From Nematostella vectensis (lineage: Eukaryota; Cnidaria; Anthozoa; Actiniaria; Edwardsiidae), in NCBI RefSeq assembly GCF_932526225.1, contig NC_064048.1, positions 335,340-399,339 on the forward strand: 64,000 nucleotides of DNA, written 5' to 3'. This document shows, piece by piece, positions 46,284-60,204 of this stretch. The notes under the pieces are model-generated. The model saw nothing but the letters and a program-made list of their open reading frames with translations, did not search any database and had not been told where the DNA came from. The position numbers and the translations under genes were made by a program. The first letter of the stretch is position 1. Each line of letters starts with the position of its first letter.

Positions 46284-47200
46284 GTGTATAGTGTCTTTTG
46301 TCTTCTTAGGAGCTTAGATTTGAGGATTTGGATATGTCTTTAACGCAATGTTAGTTTAAGAAGGCTCTCCTAGAATGTCTCAATGATTTTCTTTGAGCAA
46401 TTATTGGTCTTGGAGGAGACTAGTATTTACACGCAATGCCTTTCCAAAGAAGCCTTCCGTTTTTAAAAGAACTCATCGTGTTTTCTTACTCAACTTTGTC
46501 CCAGGGACTTGATCTTTTCCGAACTAATAATTAATGTTAATAATAATAATAATAATAATATATGCAAGAAATATAATATGTTTGTAGTAATGCCTCTTCC
46601 AAGAACTCTAGTGTCCAAGAACTGTTCCTTCAAATTAAGACTTTGTTTCTATTGAGACCAGTCTCTTGCCTGTTTGTATCCAGTTCCCTTTATTTAATCA
46701 ACAGTTCTTATTTCAGTAATAATGGAGGCCGACGTTTTCGAGGTGTTGCTTCAAGCTGCCCTTTGCTTGTCTTCGTTACATGTGCACTTCTCACCTGTCG
46801 CCGGATTGCCTGTGTTCAAATACTACAAAAAAGAGATTGAGAATAAGGAATCAATTTTGGCCTAAGACAGGGATTGACGATCAAGTGCACAAGTGCTTTT
46901 CTAGGTGTGGACGCGGGCAGAGGGGGCAGAGAGAAGGGGTGTAGTTTTGTGAAAGCATATCTATGGATTTTGAAGCGAGTACCTTCGTGTCTAATATGAA
47001 ACAAGTTGTACGTATAACAACAAGTTGTACGTATAACTCTGATATTTGGTTGTAAATCAATGATCATACCCCCAAAAATACCATTTATGAATGATATTTA
47101 ATTTCAGATAAAGAAGACCCTAACCCTCAAGCATTTTCATTTTCATTTTTAAAACCTTCGTATAAATAGGAAAAAACTCAGATGCTGAGATGTTGCGAGC
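46284..47200. other. No gene seen
   Basis: A short (AAT)n run lies at about 46537-46560. A 15-bp direct duplicate 'caagttgtacgtata' occurs at 47003 and 47020. Remaining ORFs are short and unrecognised. Confidence 0.4.
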
Positions 47201-49208
47201 ACCATGCGACCATAGCGCCATGTATTACCATGTGACCATAGCGTCATGTATTACCATGCGACCATAGCGTCATGTATTACCATGCGACCATAGCGCCATG
47301 CATTACTATGCGACCATAGCGCAATGCATTACCATGTGACCATAGCGCCATGCATTACCATGCGACCATAGCGCCATGCATTACCATGCGACCATAGCGC
47401 CACGCATTACCATGTGACCATAGCGCCATGCATTACCATGCGACCATAGCGCCATGCATTACCATGTGACCATAGCGCTAGGCATTACTATGCGACCATA
47501 GCGTCATGCATTACCATGCGACCATACCGCCATGCATTACCATGTGACCATAGCGCCATTCATTACCATGCGACCATAGCGCCATGCATTACTATGCGAC
47601 CATAGCGCCATGCATTACTATGCGACCATAGCGCCATGCATTACTATGCGACCATAGCGCCATGCATTACTATGCGACCATAGCGCCATGCATTACCATG
47701 CGACCATAGCGCCATGCATTACCATGCTACCATAGCGCCATGCATTACCATGCTACCATAGCGCCATGCATTACCATGCTACCATAGCGCCATGCATTAC
47801 CATGCGACCACAGCGCCATGCATTACCATGCGACCATAGCGCCATGCATTACCATGCGACCATAGCGCCATGCATTACCATGTGACAATAGCGCCATGCA
47901 TTACCATGCGACCATAGCGCCATGCATTACCATGCGACCATAGCGCCATGCATTACCATGTGACCATAGCGCCATGCATTACCATGCGGCCATAGCGCCA
48001 TGCATTACCATGCTACCATAGCGCCATGCATTACTATGCGACCATAGCGCCATGCATTACTATGCGACCATAGCGCCATGCATTACTATGCGACCATAGC
48101 GCCATGCATTACCATGCGACCATAGCGCCATGCATTACTATGCGACCATAGCGCCATGCATTACCATGCATTACCATGCGACGATAGCGCCATGCATTAC
48201 CATGTGACCATAGCGCCATGCATTACCATGCTACCATAGCGCCATGCATTACCATGTGACCATAGCGCCATGCATTACCATGCTACCATAGCGCCATGCA
48301 TTACTATGCGACCATAGCGCCATGCATTACCATGCGACCATAGCGCCATGCATTACTATGCGACCATAGCGCCATGCATTACTATGCGACCATAGCGCCA
48401 TGCATTACTATGCGACCATAGCGCCATGCATTACCATGCGACCATAGCGCCATGCATTACCATGTGACCATAGCGCCATGCATTACCATGTGACCATAGC
48501 GCCATGCATTACCATGCGACCATAGCGCCATGCATTACCATGCGACGATAGCGCCATGCATTACCATTTGACCATAGCGCCATGCATTACCATGCGACCA
48601 TAGCGCCATGCATTACCATGTGACCATAGCGCCATGCATTACTATGCGACCATAGCGCCATGCATTACTATGCGACCATAGCGCCATGCATTACCATGTG
48701 ACCATAGCGCCATGCATTACCATGCGACCATAGCGCCATGCATTACCATGCGACCATAGCGCCATGCATTACCATGCGACCATAGCGCCATGCATTACTA
48801 TGCGACCATAGCGCCATGCATTACCATGCTACCATAGCGCCATGCATTACCATGCGACCATAGCGCCATGCATTACCATGTGACCATAGCGCCATGCATT
48901 ACCATGCGACCATAGCGCCATGCATTACCATGCTACCATAGCGCCATGCATTACCATGTGACCATAGCGCCATGCATTACCATGTGACCATAGCGCCATG
49001 CATTACCATGTGACCATAGCGCTAGGCATTACTATGTGACCATAGCGCCATGCATTACAATGCGACCATAGCGCCATGCATTACCATGCGACCATAGCGC
49101 CATGCATTACTATGTGACCATAGCGCCATGCATTACAATGTGACCATAGCGCCATGCATTACTATGCAGCCATAGCGCCATGCATTACCATGTGACCATA
49201 GCGCCATG
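47201..49208. repeat. 26-bp minisatellite, ~2 kb
   Basis: About 77 units of 'accatgcgaccatagcgcca' plus 'tgcatt'. Variation concentrates at two points: GCG/TGT/CTA before 'ccatagcg' and ACC/ACT after 'gcatt'. Variants come in local runs (several CTA units at 47728-47800, several ACT units at 47590-47680), so expansion was by blocks. Confidence 0.96.
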
Positions 49209-50484
49209 TCTCGGCCTGCTGCACTCACCGCTGCCGTAACCTTGAAAGATACACGAGCGCATTTTCTCAAAGAGATCCGCCTTATAGAATCATTACTCTA
49301 GAAATTTCCGATTGAATACACGGCTGCGGAAATATATGAAAAGAAAACTGATAACAAAAGCACGAGCATATTCAGTGGTGTAGGGCTATCTCTACAGATG
49401 CGTGGTCGTTCATTTTAGTTTCATTTGAACTTTTATTTTTATGTGATTATTCATTATAAAAGTCATCAAAAAACCACAGCGCTTGTTTAGAGGCGAGGAA
49501 GAACATTTCTGAACTTTGATATAAAAAGTATTTTTTCTTTAGTTTCTGCACTTCATGAACAAATACGGAAGTTATCTCGCATTATGGGCGCCACAATAGA
49601 CATTTGGCGCCAGCTAGCGGGCCCAGAATGCACCGCGAACCGCCTGGCAAGGGAAGAAAGTGTGGTAGCAGATAAGCTGTTCCCCTGGAATAAGCTATCG
49701 CTTAGGAAAATGATACAATGGAGCCTGAATTTCTCGATAGTAGATCTAACGATATCCTCGGAGATAATGCTATAATTCTCGCGCCTGGGAAAAGATCTTG
49801 GAACATTATTGAGAAAGCTCTAATCTAAACACACCTCAAATTCATATCTTTCTTTTTTCAGAGACACATCGTAAACTCCATGTTCAATCTACATGGTTAA
49901 GGTTATACTGGACGGTATAAATATGAGCTTATTGAGAGGAAATCATGTATATCTTCTTTCGCCTTATTTGGCATACAATACATACCTTTTTAACGCGCTA
50001 GCTTCTAAAGATACTGCTTCACGAGTTTTTTGTGCCTCCAAGCCCACATATCATTTACTTACTTCAAAAATGTCCGATTCCATAAAAGTTAAAGCCCGGG
50101 CGTATGGATACCACAAGAGCTAGAGTCTTATTTCGCGTCGTTTGCCAAGTAAAGCCTGTCTTCGGTATACTCCATCTAACTGCCCGCTAGTGACTAGACT
50201 ATCGATTCCATCTTCGGCTGCTTCAGACGCTTAGATTGATCCTTACTTTGCCTTGTTGGTTCGATATTGATCTGAGTGATCTGAAATGCCGCCCTCGTGT
50301 TTTATAAGTCTGGCGACAGACCGAGTCATTTCTCACCTCCCTACACTATAAACATTCTCATCTCTGATGGCTACAGACTCTAAACGCTTGTTCTCACGAG
50401 GACGCGCGCCATGCAAGTGTATGTTGATATATTCCGAGAACGCCAGCACAAGACATGCAGCTACTTGATCCTAATTGTGTTACG
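49209..50484. other. No gene recognised
   Basis: A 63-codon ORF starts at ATG 49584 and a 76-codon ORF at 49893; neither resembles a known protein. No splice or promoter pattern stands out. Confidence 0.35.
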
Positions 50485-50865
50485 CTAGTGTTGATCGATT
50501 TTTACTTGTGTTGCGCTTGCGTTTGACTGATTCTCACTTGTGTTGCGCCTGCGTTTGACTGATTCTCCCTTGTGTTGCGCTTGCGTTATACTGAATCTCA
50601 CTTGTGTTGCATTTGACTGATTCGCACTTGTGTTGCGCTTGGGTTTGACCGATTCTTACTTGTGTTGGGCTTGCGTTTGACTGATTGTCACTTGTGTTGC
50701 GCTTGCGTTTGACTGATTCTTGCTTGTGTTGCGCCTGCGTTTGAATGATTCTTACATGTGTTGCGCTTTCGTTTGACCGATTCTTACATGTGTTGCGCTT
50801 GACCGATTCTGACATGTTTTTGGCTATCGTTTGATCGATTTTCACTTGTGTTGTGCTTTTGTTTT
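50485..50865. repeat. ~32-bp minisatellite related to the 8770 MITE
   Basis: About 12 degenerate units of 'tttgactgattctcacttgt' plus 'gttgcgcttgcg'. The same unit is present once inside the MITE at about 8881-8912. Units vary in length by a few bases. The minus-strand ORF across it is repeat-derived. Confidence 0.85.
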
Positions 50866-51520
50866 TGATAGAACCAACATTTTTCTCGTTTTTGTCATAC
50901 TTACATTTTGTTACTACTCCTCCTTCTAATATGAAATTGATCTGAAAGTTTTTCAATACCTAGTGTTTTATAAGCCTGGCGTTGTATTTACGTTATTTCG
51001 AACACGTCCAGAATATGAAACTTTCAGAGATACATGTAATCGTGGCGCTAAGTCCTTCTGTGATTATCGATCTCTACTTATGTGTTCTTCATGCCACTTG
51101 TCAAAGTTTCCTTCCTCTTGAGGGCATTTTAGCGGATTTGAAATCCTTAAAAACCCTTTTCCATTTCGACTTTTATTTTTTACTCTCATTTGAATTGTAT
51201 TAGGGTTTTTAGTGTGCCGGATTTTAAGTGCTTCCTGCTCATGTTAAACCAAATGATTACATTATTCAGAATGTGACATATGCTTTTATTGCTTTTAAAC
51301 TGGCTAGACCTTTACTGAACTCCTATTCTTCGGTATGACAGCAAAATAAGAATGAAAAAAAAAATGAATTTAAACTGCTGTCATCTCGGCTTTTTGTTTT
51401 GTTTTCCTCCGCCCCTTGTCTAATTTTTCATGTAAAATCCACCCTCGTGAGTTGTAATCTTCTTCTAAGGCTAATAGCTCATCATGGACACTAATCAATA
51501 GTCTGAGCACGTGAGGCATT
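50866..51520. other. No gene seen
   Basis: Unassigned AT-rich DNA. The short ORF at 50982-51200 is not recognisable. Confidence 0.35.
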
Positions 51521-53079
51521 CTGGGGGATGGTGGAATATTCCTACCAAGTGTGTAATGTGGTGCACATGGGGGATGGTGGAATATTCCTACCAAGTGTGT
51601 AATGTGGTGCACATGGGGGATGGTGGAATATTCCTACCAAGTGTGTAATGTGGGGCACATGGAGGATGGTGGAATATTCCTACCAAGTGTGTAATGTGGT
51701 ACACATGGAGGATGGTGGAATATTCCTACAATTGTGTAATGTGGTGCACATGGAGGATGGTGGAATATTCCTACCAAGTGTGTAATGTGGTGCACATGGG
51801 GGATGGTGGATATTCTTACCAAGTGTGTAATGTGGTGCACATGGAGGATGGTGGAATATTCCTACAAAGTGTGTAATGTGGTTCATATGGAGGATGGTGG
51901 AATATCCCTACCAAGTGTGTAATGTGGTGCACATGGGAGATGGTGGAATAATCTTACCAAGTGTGTAATGGGTGCACATGGGGTATGGTGGAATAATCTT
52001 ACCAAGTGTGTAATGGGTGCACATGGGGGATGGGGGAATATTCCTACCAAGTGTGTAATGTGGTTCATATGGAGGATGGTGGAATATTCCTACCAAGTGT
52101 GTAATGTGGTTCATATGGAGGATGGTGGAATATTCCTACCAAGTGTGTAATGTGGTGCACATGGGGGATGGTGGAATATTCCTACCAAGTGTGTAATGTG
52201 GTGCACTTGGGGGATGGTGGAATATTCCTACCAAGTGTGTAATGTGGGGCACATGGAGGATGGTGGAATATTCCTACCAAGTGTGTAATGTGGTGCACAT
52301 GGGGGATGGTGGAATATTCTTACCAAGTGTTTAATGTGGTGCACATGGAGGATGGTGGAATATTCCTACCAAGTGTGTAATGTGGTTCATATGGAGGATG
52401 GTGGAATATTCCTACCAAGTGTGTAATGTGGTTCATATGGAGGATGGTGGAATATTCTTACCAAGTGTGTAATGTGGTGCACATGGGGGATGGTGGAATA
52501 TTCCTACCAAGTGTGTAATGTGGGGCACATGGAGGATGGTGGAATATTCCTACCAAGTGTGTAATGTGGTGCACATGGAGGATGGTGGAATATTCCTACC
52601 AAGTGTGTAATGTGGTTCATATGGAGGGTGGTGGAATATCCCTACCAAGTGTGTAATGTGGTGCACATGGGGGATGGTGGAATATTCTTACCAAGTATGT
52701 AATGTGGTGCACATGGGGGATGGTGGAATATTCCTACCAAGTGTGTAATGTGGTGCACATGGAGGATGGTGGAATATCCCTACCAAGTGTGTAATGTGGT
52801 TCATATGGGGGATGGTGGAATATTCCTACCAAGTGTGTAATGTGGTGCACATGGGGGATGGTGGAATATTCCTACCAAGTGTGTAATGGGTGCACATGGA
52901 GAATGGTGGAATATTCCTACCAAGTATGTAATGTGGTGCACTTGGGGGATGGTGGAATATTCCTACCAAGTGTGTAATGTGGTTCATATGGGGGATGGTG
53001 GAATATTCCTACCAAGTGTGTAATGTGGTTCATATGGAGGATGATGGAATATTCCTACCAAGTGTGTAATGTGGTGCAC
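51521..53079. repeat. 46-bp minisatellite, ~1.5 kb
   Basis: About 34 units of 'accaagtgtgtaatgtggtg' plus 'cacatgggggatggtggaat' plus 'attcct'. Main variants are cacatggggg, cacatggagg and ttcatatggagg, often in runs. As 46 is not a multiple of three, each unit shifts the frame, which makes the false His/Pro-rich ORFs. Confidence 0.95.
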
Positions 53080-56000
53080 GTGTCGTGATCGCTGGAATAT
53101 CTCGAAAGAATTTGATTTTAATTCCCTGATTAGTTTATAATACTTTGAACGCTTTCTGTATCCAAAACTCACTGTTACTTTATCCTAAAAAGCAAGCGGA
53201 TTGAAACACAGGAACCGAAACTTATTTTTTACACTTTTTTGGTATTTTCAGGTGTATTAGTGAAAATTGTGCTTCTATTTTGTTGGTAGCTGATTTTATA
53301 CCTTACTTGTCTCATTACTATATTGCCTTTGGCTTGTCCTGGAAAATATGCTCTACATAAACGATCCATAAAAGTGCGTTTCCTGCTGCTGCTATTTTCC
53401 ACCCTCTACTTTTCACAAAACATGCGAAATGTGTCGCAATATGTCTGCTAAGCTTAATAACTCCCTTGCTTCCTCCCAGCTACATGCTAGAATTACTCAA
53501 ATAGCTTCTCGGATGATCCGACGTCTGAAATGATTATCGAGTGTAACATGAACCAAACACATGTCATGAAAACCCGCGCATAATGTTTTATCGGTTTCAA
53601 GTATAATATAATGGACAAGCTTGCAGATTCCTACTTAGATTACACGGCGTCTTACCAGAAATAATATTTGACACTGTGTCATCACAAATCCTCAGAACCA
53701 GCCGTTTGAAATTCAATGACCCGTATTTCAACATTATTCACTACTTTATTGCAAATGGCTAAGAAGTGTTTGGACCGGATTGCACTAGTGCCGCGTTTGT
53801 TTAGGAAGTAGGCCCTTGATCGCGTGAATACATCCCGGCTTTACCATATTCGCGATTACGTGACCTACTAGCTTTATGTACTGCCTCTACAAGGAACTGA
53901 CCAAATTTAGCTTTTTAAAGAGCTCTCTTCAGCCACACATTGTTGATGTTTACATTGAAACATTGGAAAGACAATTGACGGAAGAAATCTCGAAATAATG
54001 TAGAAAAAATAAAGTAGAAAAGAACTCGCAATACCTTTTTCGCATCAGCCGATCGAAATGGATGCTTTCTCGCACTTGGTTTTGCAGGGATGACAGAATG
54101 GCGGCTGTAAATTTCTCTGAACTAGCCAACTAGTATTAGGATATGAGCTAACATTCAAAAGTAAGGTAAAAGCTAAGGGTTAGAGTCTGTCATCGATATG
54201 TCAAAAAGGTTTGTAATTAAGTATTATGAATTCATGCTCCATTGAATGCAATTCGACACCCTAGAATTAAACGAATGCGCTATATCGCAAAACCGATCTG
54301 CACACGTTCAGATGGAGCCACATAGCTTTAGAAAATTCGAAACAAAATCAATTGCTTCTGCAGGCTTGCTTATGTTGGAGCATAATTAAAAGGCGCTCAT
54401 GTAATTTTTCAAACCTCCCTAAATAATATGTTATCTTACCCTTTTTTTATTAAATGTTTAGATTTGTTCAAGTTTGAGCTAAATGGCAAAAAGTACCATT
54501 CGTCCTTCTTGCTAAAAAAAAAAAAAGAACACGCTATATCGAGAAAAAAAAACACACAATATGTTTCTCCCTATACTGAGGCCCACGGAACCCTGTTAGA
54601 CCTATCAAAACAAGATGCGTTGTTTTGCTCGCTGTTAACGAAATAAGAACTAAGAACATCAGTAATAAGTCTGTGTTATTTGATAAGATATTATAGTTAC
54701 ACCAAAAGAACAAAACCGAAAACATGCACAAATTTGATATGATTGGGACAAACCCGATTCAATTGAAAAAAAACACTATACATTGACTATTACATTTGTG
54801 TTATACTATTAAATCAAAAATGGATTGTTAAAATGTTGTTGCCTCTTCTATTGAAAATTCTCTATAAGGTTTCGTTTATTTCAGTTTTGACTGAGAACGC
54901 GAGAACCTAGAGAGAACAGGCACAGAGAAAGCTTTATAAAGCTAATGGTCATTGTTGTGGATTAATCCACCAATTATGTACTTGGTAGGCATTAAATTGA
55001 AGATAAAGCAACAATATAAATGGTCTTTATTGGAAAGGGTGAAATAACATATTTTATCATGATAATACAATCAACAGAGCGGCGGCTCCTATTATGGTTT
55101 CGCAGGTTCAATAGAAACAACCCTTTAAATAAAATCAGGTTGGCCGAGGGCTTCTTTAAACAAAACGGCGTTTGCTTGTTCTACAGATAAATGCTAGGGT
55201 TTTGAGTATGCTTTTCATGCATTGAAAAACCCTTTGAAATATCCTGCATCCTCAACTGCATCATTCATTTGCAGCATATCACTATCACTGTACCATTTTA
55301 TATGTATATTATCTTTTAAAATACACCAATAATCAATAATCTAGTATATATTATGTCTTATGCTACAGGGTGTACAGATTGGCTTCCTTTTGTTATCTCG
55401 TGAGTGCCTTTGGCGACCTCGATTTGTTTTCGTTAACAGGCCTTATTCAGCCTGTACATAGCACCGCGCTGCACAACGCTTTGGTATTTGCGTCAGTAAA
55501 TCCAAGATGAGGACAAGTACCATTTCGTTCTGTCCTAGCTTTTTGCTTTTCCTGTTTTCTATGTTTGGAGCCATCGGCAAAAAAGCTAGATATCAAGCGA
55601 CATTAAAAAAAAACATGTAGCTGTAAGCATAACAATTAAGACCCATGCACCATTGAGGTGCGTTCGATTATCCGGGTACACATGATTTTTAGGACGGAAA
55701 ACCTAATGTAGTAGTACGCCAAGAATTTATCAACTGCATTCAACTTTGACAGGATCTCATCACTAGGTGCGTACAGCTTTTTGACAAAGGTACTCTGAGT
55801 AAGGCACCATAGCATAATTATACGCTACTTGTGATTGGCTCATAGGCCATCATGAGGCATACTCACCTGCGCTGCAGATGCAACTGAAAACGCGTCAGTA
55901 GAGATACAGACTGCTCTAAGCAGTTTACAAACATGAGTGCGAGACTAATGGGTAAGCACTGTCACTAAAGATAGTACCACCAGCCAACATCCCCGCCAGG

Positions 56001-56196
56001 GGTTCATTTATCTCCCCTACACAGGAAGATGTGTGTGTGGTTGCGGAGGCGGGACCTTAACATTACGATGCGCGCTGCCGTGGCCACATTGTCAATTCTG
56101 TAATAAAGTTAGGCAAAAAGGAAAAGGAGCTATCTTATTGGTATATACGTCACTATCCAATCAGCGAGGCAAAAAAGTGCTTGAGTGCGCAACATA
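53080..56196. other. No gene recognised
   Basis: Three kilobases of unassigned AT-rich sequence. Short ORFs at 54428 and 54534 (minus) overlap A/T runs. The phrase 'gtaagcactgtcactaaagat' at 55950 has a near copy at 58164, so a dispersed repeat lies here. Confidence 0.35.
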
Positions 56197-56625
56197 ATGG
56201 ACCCCCCTAGTGGTAGGTGCACATTAGAATACGATGGACCCCCCCTCGTGGTAAGTGCACATTAGAATACGATGGACCCCCCCTAGTGGTAAGTGCACAT
56301 TAGAATACGATGGACCCCCCCTAGGGGTAAGTGCACATTAGATTAAGATGGACCCCCCTAGTGGTAAGTGCACATTAGATTACGATGGACCCCCCCCCCC
56401 TAGTGGTAAGTGCACATTAGATTACGATGGACCCCCCCTAGTGGTAAGTGCACATTAGATTACGATGGACCCCCCCTAGTGGTAAGTGCACATTAGATTA
56501 CGATGGACCCCCCCTAGTGGTAAGTGCACATTAGATTACGATGGACCCCCCCTAGTGGTAAGTGCACAACATAATACGATGGACCCCCCCCCTAGTGGTA
56601 AGTGCACATTAGATTACGATGGAAC
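56197..56625. repeat. ~38-bp minisatellite with variable C-run
   Basis: About 11 units of 'gatggacccccctagtggta' plus 'agtgcacattagattac'. The C-run ranges from 6 to about 10, giving small length differences between units. Confidence 0.93.
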
Positions 56626-58456
56626 CCCCTGTTCGACACAGTACATGTCATGCTACCTGTAGCAGGTTCTTTTAAGCTCTTTTGGGGATGCATTTCTCTA
56701 CAACAAAACAACACGTACCCGGACCGCTTGCCTTCTCCCGAGTCGATACGCCGAAGAACCTTCAACCATCAAAAACGTAGCTCAATATATGGCGCAAACC
56801 TAGCCCAATATAAAGCTCAAGCGCTTCCGCTTATTAAGTCATCTCAGACTTCAACAATTTTTGCCATTTTAAAAACTTGCCGTAGGCTTTCGAGGACGGA
56901 TATTACATGCACTGTACACTGTAAAGAATTTCAGTTTATTCTCTCACTGTCCTCTCTATGTGTTGTCTACTGCTAAGAATTCACATTGCATAGTAATTAC
57001 AGGAGCCAATAAAGCCCTGTCTAATCACGTTGATGAAATCACACTTTCCTGATGAAATCAGATGACTTGTACTATACCCCGGGCGTTTGTTTAAAGCTCA
57101 CATCCGAGTAAATCAATTTTCTTGATTTCCTCACTCTTTAGAGGCGGTCATTAGCGAAGTGTAGAACTTCCTCCGTTTGAGCCAATGGCTGGCCTATGCT
57201 ACCTTTTGATTGATGATGTTTGAGCTCGTTTTGTTCGCACACTTTTGCAATTGTGATTTAAAAGTAAAACGTTAAACATTTCCTCGGCTACGCTCGTGTT
57301 TTGAACGCTTCCGAAAAAAATAATTCTCTTTTTCCTTTCGAAAAAGAAAGCGTGTATGTCATAGCGTAAAACACCAACCTTATCTTAAAGAAGGCAAGAT
57401 TCGCCAATTCACTACTCAAAGGCTGCTTCAGTCTGGCAATGTGTTTGATTGTGGCAAAACCAAGTCAAGGAGAAAAAAAATAGCAACGAGCGATAAAATC
57501 TAAGCTCCAGAGTTGTTAAAAAGAACCGTCTAAAAAAATTTGTTTTTTATTTCGACATCAAAAAGGGCCAAGCGGATGCACGGCGTTGCTTAGATCATCG
57601 CTAATGGACAGCATACACAACCTGTTCCCCACCAACCCTCCCCCCCCCCCGTGCTGTGGGAACTGAGACTAGTTGTCTGAGTTGGGTCTCTACCAGTTTC
57701 TATTTCTTGAGCGGTATTGCTCACAAGTACTGCACGGGTGACGCCTACGAGTGTGTTTATATTGAGAGCGATATCGGGTCTTCCCTAGACTATTGTCAAA
57801 AATAGCACCGAAAAGACGGCATTGGGAGAATTTGGTTAGATTAAGGCAGATATACGTACAGTACATGTAATATTTTTTTTTCAGAACAAACCTCTGCGTT
57901 AGTTGAATACGCGCAATATGCACATGAGCTTTCATCCTCAAAGAATCAGTGCTTTCTTTCCTGGGCACCAACCTTGCACCAACAATAGCGAGCGCGCACT
58001 ACATCAAGCACACGAACATGATTTAAAGACAAGAACCAGCTCACGAACACGCATCAGACATATGTAGCAAGACACATAGGAAAGAAGTATCTATAAGTCT
58101 CCTACGATTTGCGACAAGTGGATCATCGTCACTTTAGATACAGCTGGTTACTTGGTGTGAAGTAAGCATTGTCACTAAAGATGGTTCTCTGGTATTACGG
58201 GCCAGCTTCCCTAAGCATTTCTCCCCGGGCAATCTCACCCAACCACTAGATAGTCTACTTACTGTTCATCTAATTGTTTCGATTCCTGATTTCATCTGCG
58301 CACTTGCAAGGCCAAGTTATGCGAAAAGCTTCATGGTTCTCGCCTTTATCTCATGGTTCTCTCATGGTCTCATGGTTATCTCATGGTGGTCCCTTACAGT
58401 CTATTAACGTCATTGCAATTACAAAAGTACTAAACTCTTCCTTTTGCTTGGCTTAG
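56626..58456. other. No gene recognised
   Basis: The ORF at 56602-56973 starts inside the minisatellite and is not recognisable. A C run lies near 57640-57650. 'tctcatggt' phrases repeat at 58347-58385. Confidence 0.35.
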
Positions 58457-58629
58457 CAATCAAGCGCCTAAGCCGATTAGATACTCCAAGGCTTAACATA
58501 TTTTGCGGTGAACCCGCAGAGCACTTCTACGTAATAGTTCCTGGGCGATCAAGCAGAAGGGAAGCTAGTTCTGTCGCACTTAGAAAAGAAAAGAAGAAAT
58601 ATTTCAAGAAACCTATTCAAGGCTGTTAA
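58457..58629 (+). CDS. Possible terminal exon, basic C-terminus
   Basis: Follows a good acceptor (cttccttttgcttggcttag). In the frame that takes one base from a previous exon it stays open for 57 codons to a stop at 58629. It contains FCGEPAEHFYVIVPGRSSRR and ends in a Lys-rich tail (KEKKKYFKKPIQGC). It is not recognised, and no upstream exon is identified. Chance is possible. Confidence 0.25.
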
Positions 58630-60200
58630 ATTGATTATCCTAGCGACTTCTTTTCCTTAGTCAGGGCGGGTAGATTGAGAGCGCAGAAGCCCAACGAAAC
58701 GCAAGTTTGGATAATTCTCCCGCTATGAGAAATCTTGCGCACGCGCACTGCATTTTGATAATTTTTCCTGTTTTAACACTAAATTTTGAGATACTGAAAT
58801 CTTGTATTTTTCATATATAAACATTGTGCTATTTATGAACCCTGGGACGAAAGCTCCAATTACATTTTAATGACCTTAACACAATTTAAAAGTCGCATTT
58901 ATTATTTTGTTTTTGTTATTACTAAAGGAATTCTCCGCCTTATTGATGTGAAGTGAGCATATTTGACACTTTTTTTTGTCACGTCTCCTTTAGCATATCG
59001 ACGGTGATGAAACGATGGAATGAATGGGGTCAAACCCAGCCGCGCGTTTTGGCGCCAGCAGTAAATAACGTCAATGGCCAAACTACCTCCGGACCGCCTT
59101 CCCTAAATGGCAACGATTTGTCATTTCCATGTCATTGGTCTTTTTTTGCAAAATTATGGCAAATCATCAATGACGTTGTTTGAATTTTTTCAGACCTATT
59201 ATACTTGGAACTTTATTCATCATACACAGTTCATCATTTGAAATAGATGTGCATAGAGATTTTACCGCCCTATAAACTATAAAGAATATCTAACCTAACA
59301 GACACGTTAAACAAGACTCTGCAACATTCGGTGCGTACTATATGTATTATTATTATGTAGTATTATTATTTATTATTATTACAGTTTATTATCAGAATAA
59401 CAGGAACAAATTGAAATAGACTTCTAAACAGTGGTGGAGCATGCAAATCCACAAAACGATATATATAAATACAGTTTTTTTTTACGTTGGACATTATCCC
59501 AAAATCGCTACGAAGGAAAGATCTGTCCCTGTGTTGGACTCTGAAATAATGATGAACTTGACTGGGTCATCAACTTCGCAGTATTAATTTTCCAGGGGGG
59601 GAGGCTCCGAAAATTTTGGAGTTCTGAAAGGGGGGGGGGGGGGGGGTGGGGCTCCCAAGTTTTAAGGTGTCTTAAGACACTCCCTAAGTCTATTGACTTT
59701 TCATTCGCTAAACGTGAGTAAACATATTTTAGGTTCTACTTCGTCTGACAGACAGTCAGGGCTGAAAGAAAACGTGTTTTAAAGTGATCCTATACCAGAC
59801 GTACACTGTGAATATCGTCATGTCATAAACAAGGTTGGCGGGCAGTCTATACGGAGTCAATTTGAAACCCTGAATTAAATTAATCAGACGCCAACTTTAA
59901 GACAATAAACCGACACAAACAAATAATACTAATGGGGGAGAGAGAAAACACATTAGAACTCTTGAAAATCGGTAAATGTGAAACTTCTCTAGAGAAAATA
60001 ATTGTTGTCCAATCAGATCGGGCGTGCTTTTCACTATATTTCTATTCTCCTTCTTGGCTTGTTTGACCTTAGACAAAATAACCACCCAACTTAAAATAAA
60101 TTAGAAATGATGCAGTTATTTAAACCATGTTTTGAAAAGTTCAAATTGTCTAAATTGAATCATTATACACTACACTCGTTTTCGTAAAAGAACCTTTTTT
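58630..60200. other. No gene recognised; simple repeats
   Basis: Contains an ATT-rich tract (about 59345-59385), a T run and a G run near 59631-59646. An open stretch at 59004-59180 after an acceptor-like T-rich site is not recognisable. Confidence 0.35.
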
Positions 60201-60204
60201 TATA

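Noticed and set aside
47201..49208. CRISPR-like regular repeats (also at 25387, 35060, 51521)
   Set aside because: Units abut directly with no unique spacers, no cas genes are present, and the context is an intron-bearing animal genome. They are minisatellites.
50534..50956. 140-residue minus-strand ORF with Gln/Lys/Ser repeats
   Set aside because: It lies over the MITE-related 32-bp minisatellite and shows only the translated repeat.
51521..53079. Several His/Pro-rich ORFs on the minus strand
   Set aside because: They are readings of the 46-bp minisatellite; each unit shifts the frame, so no constant protein is encoded.
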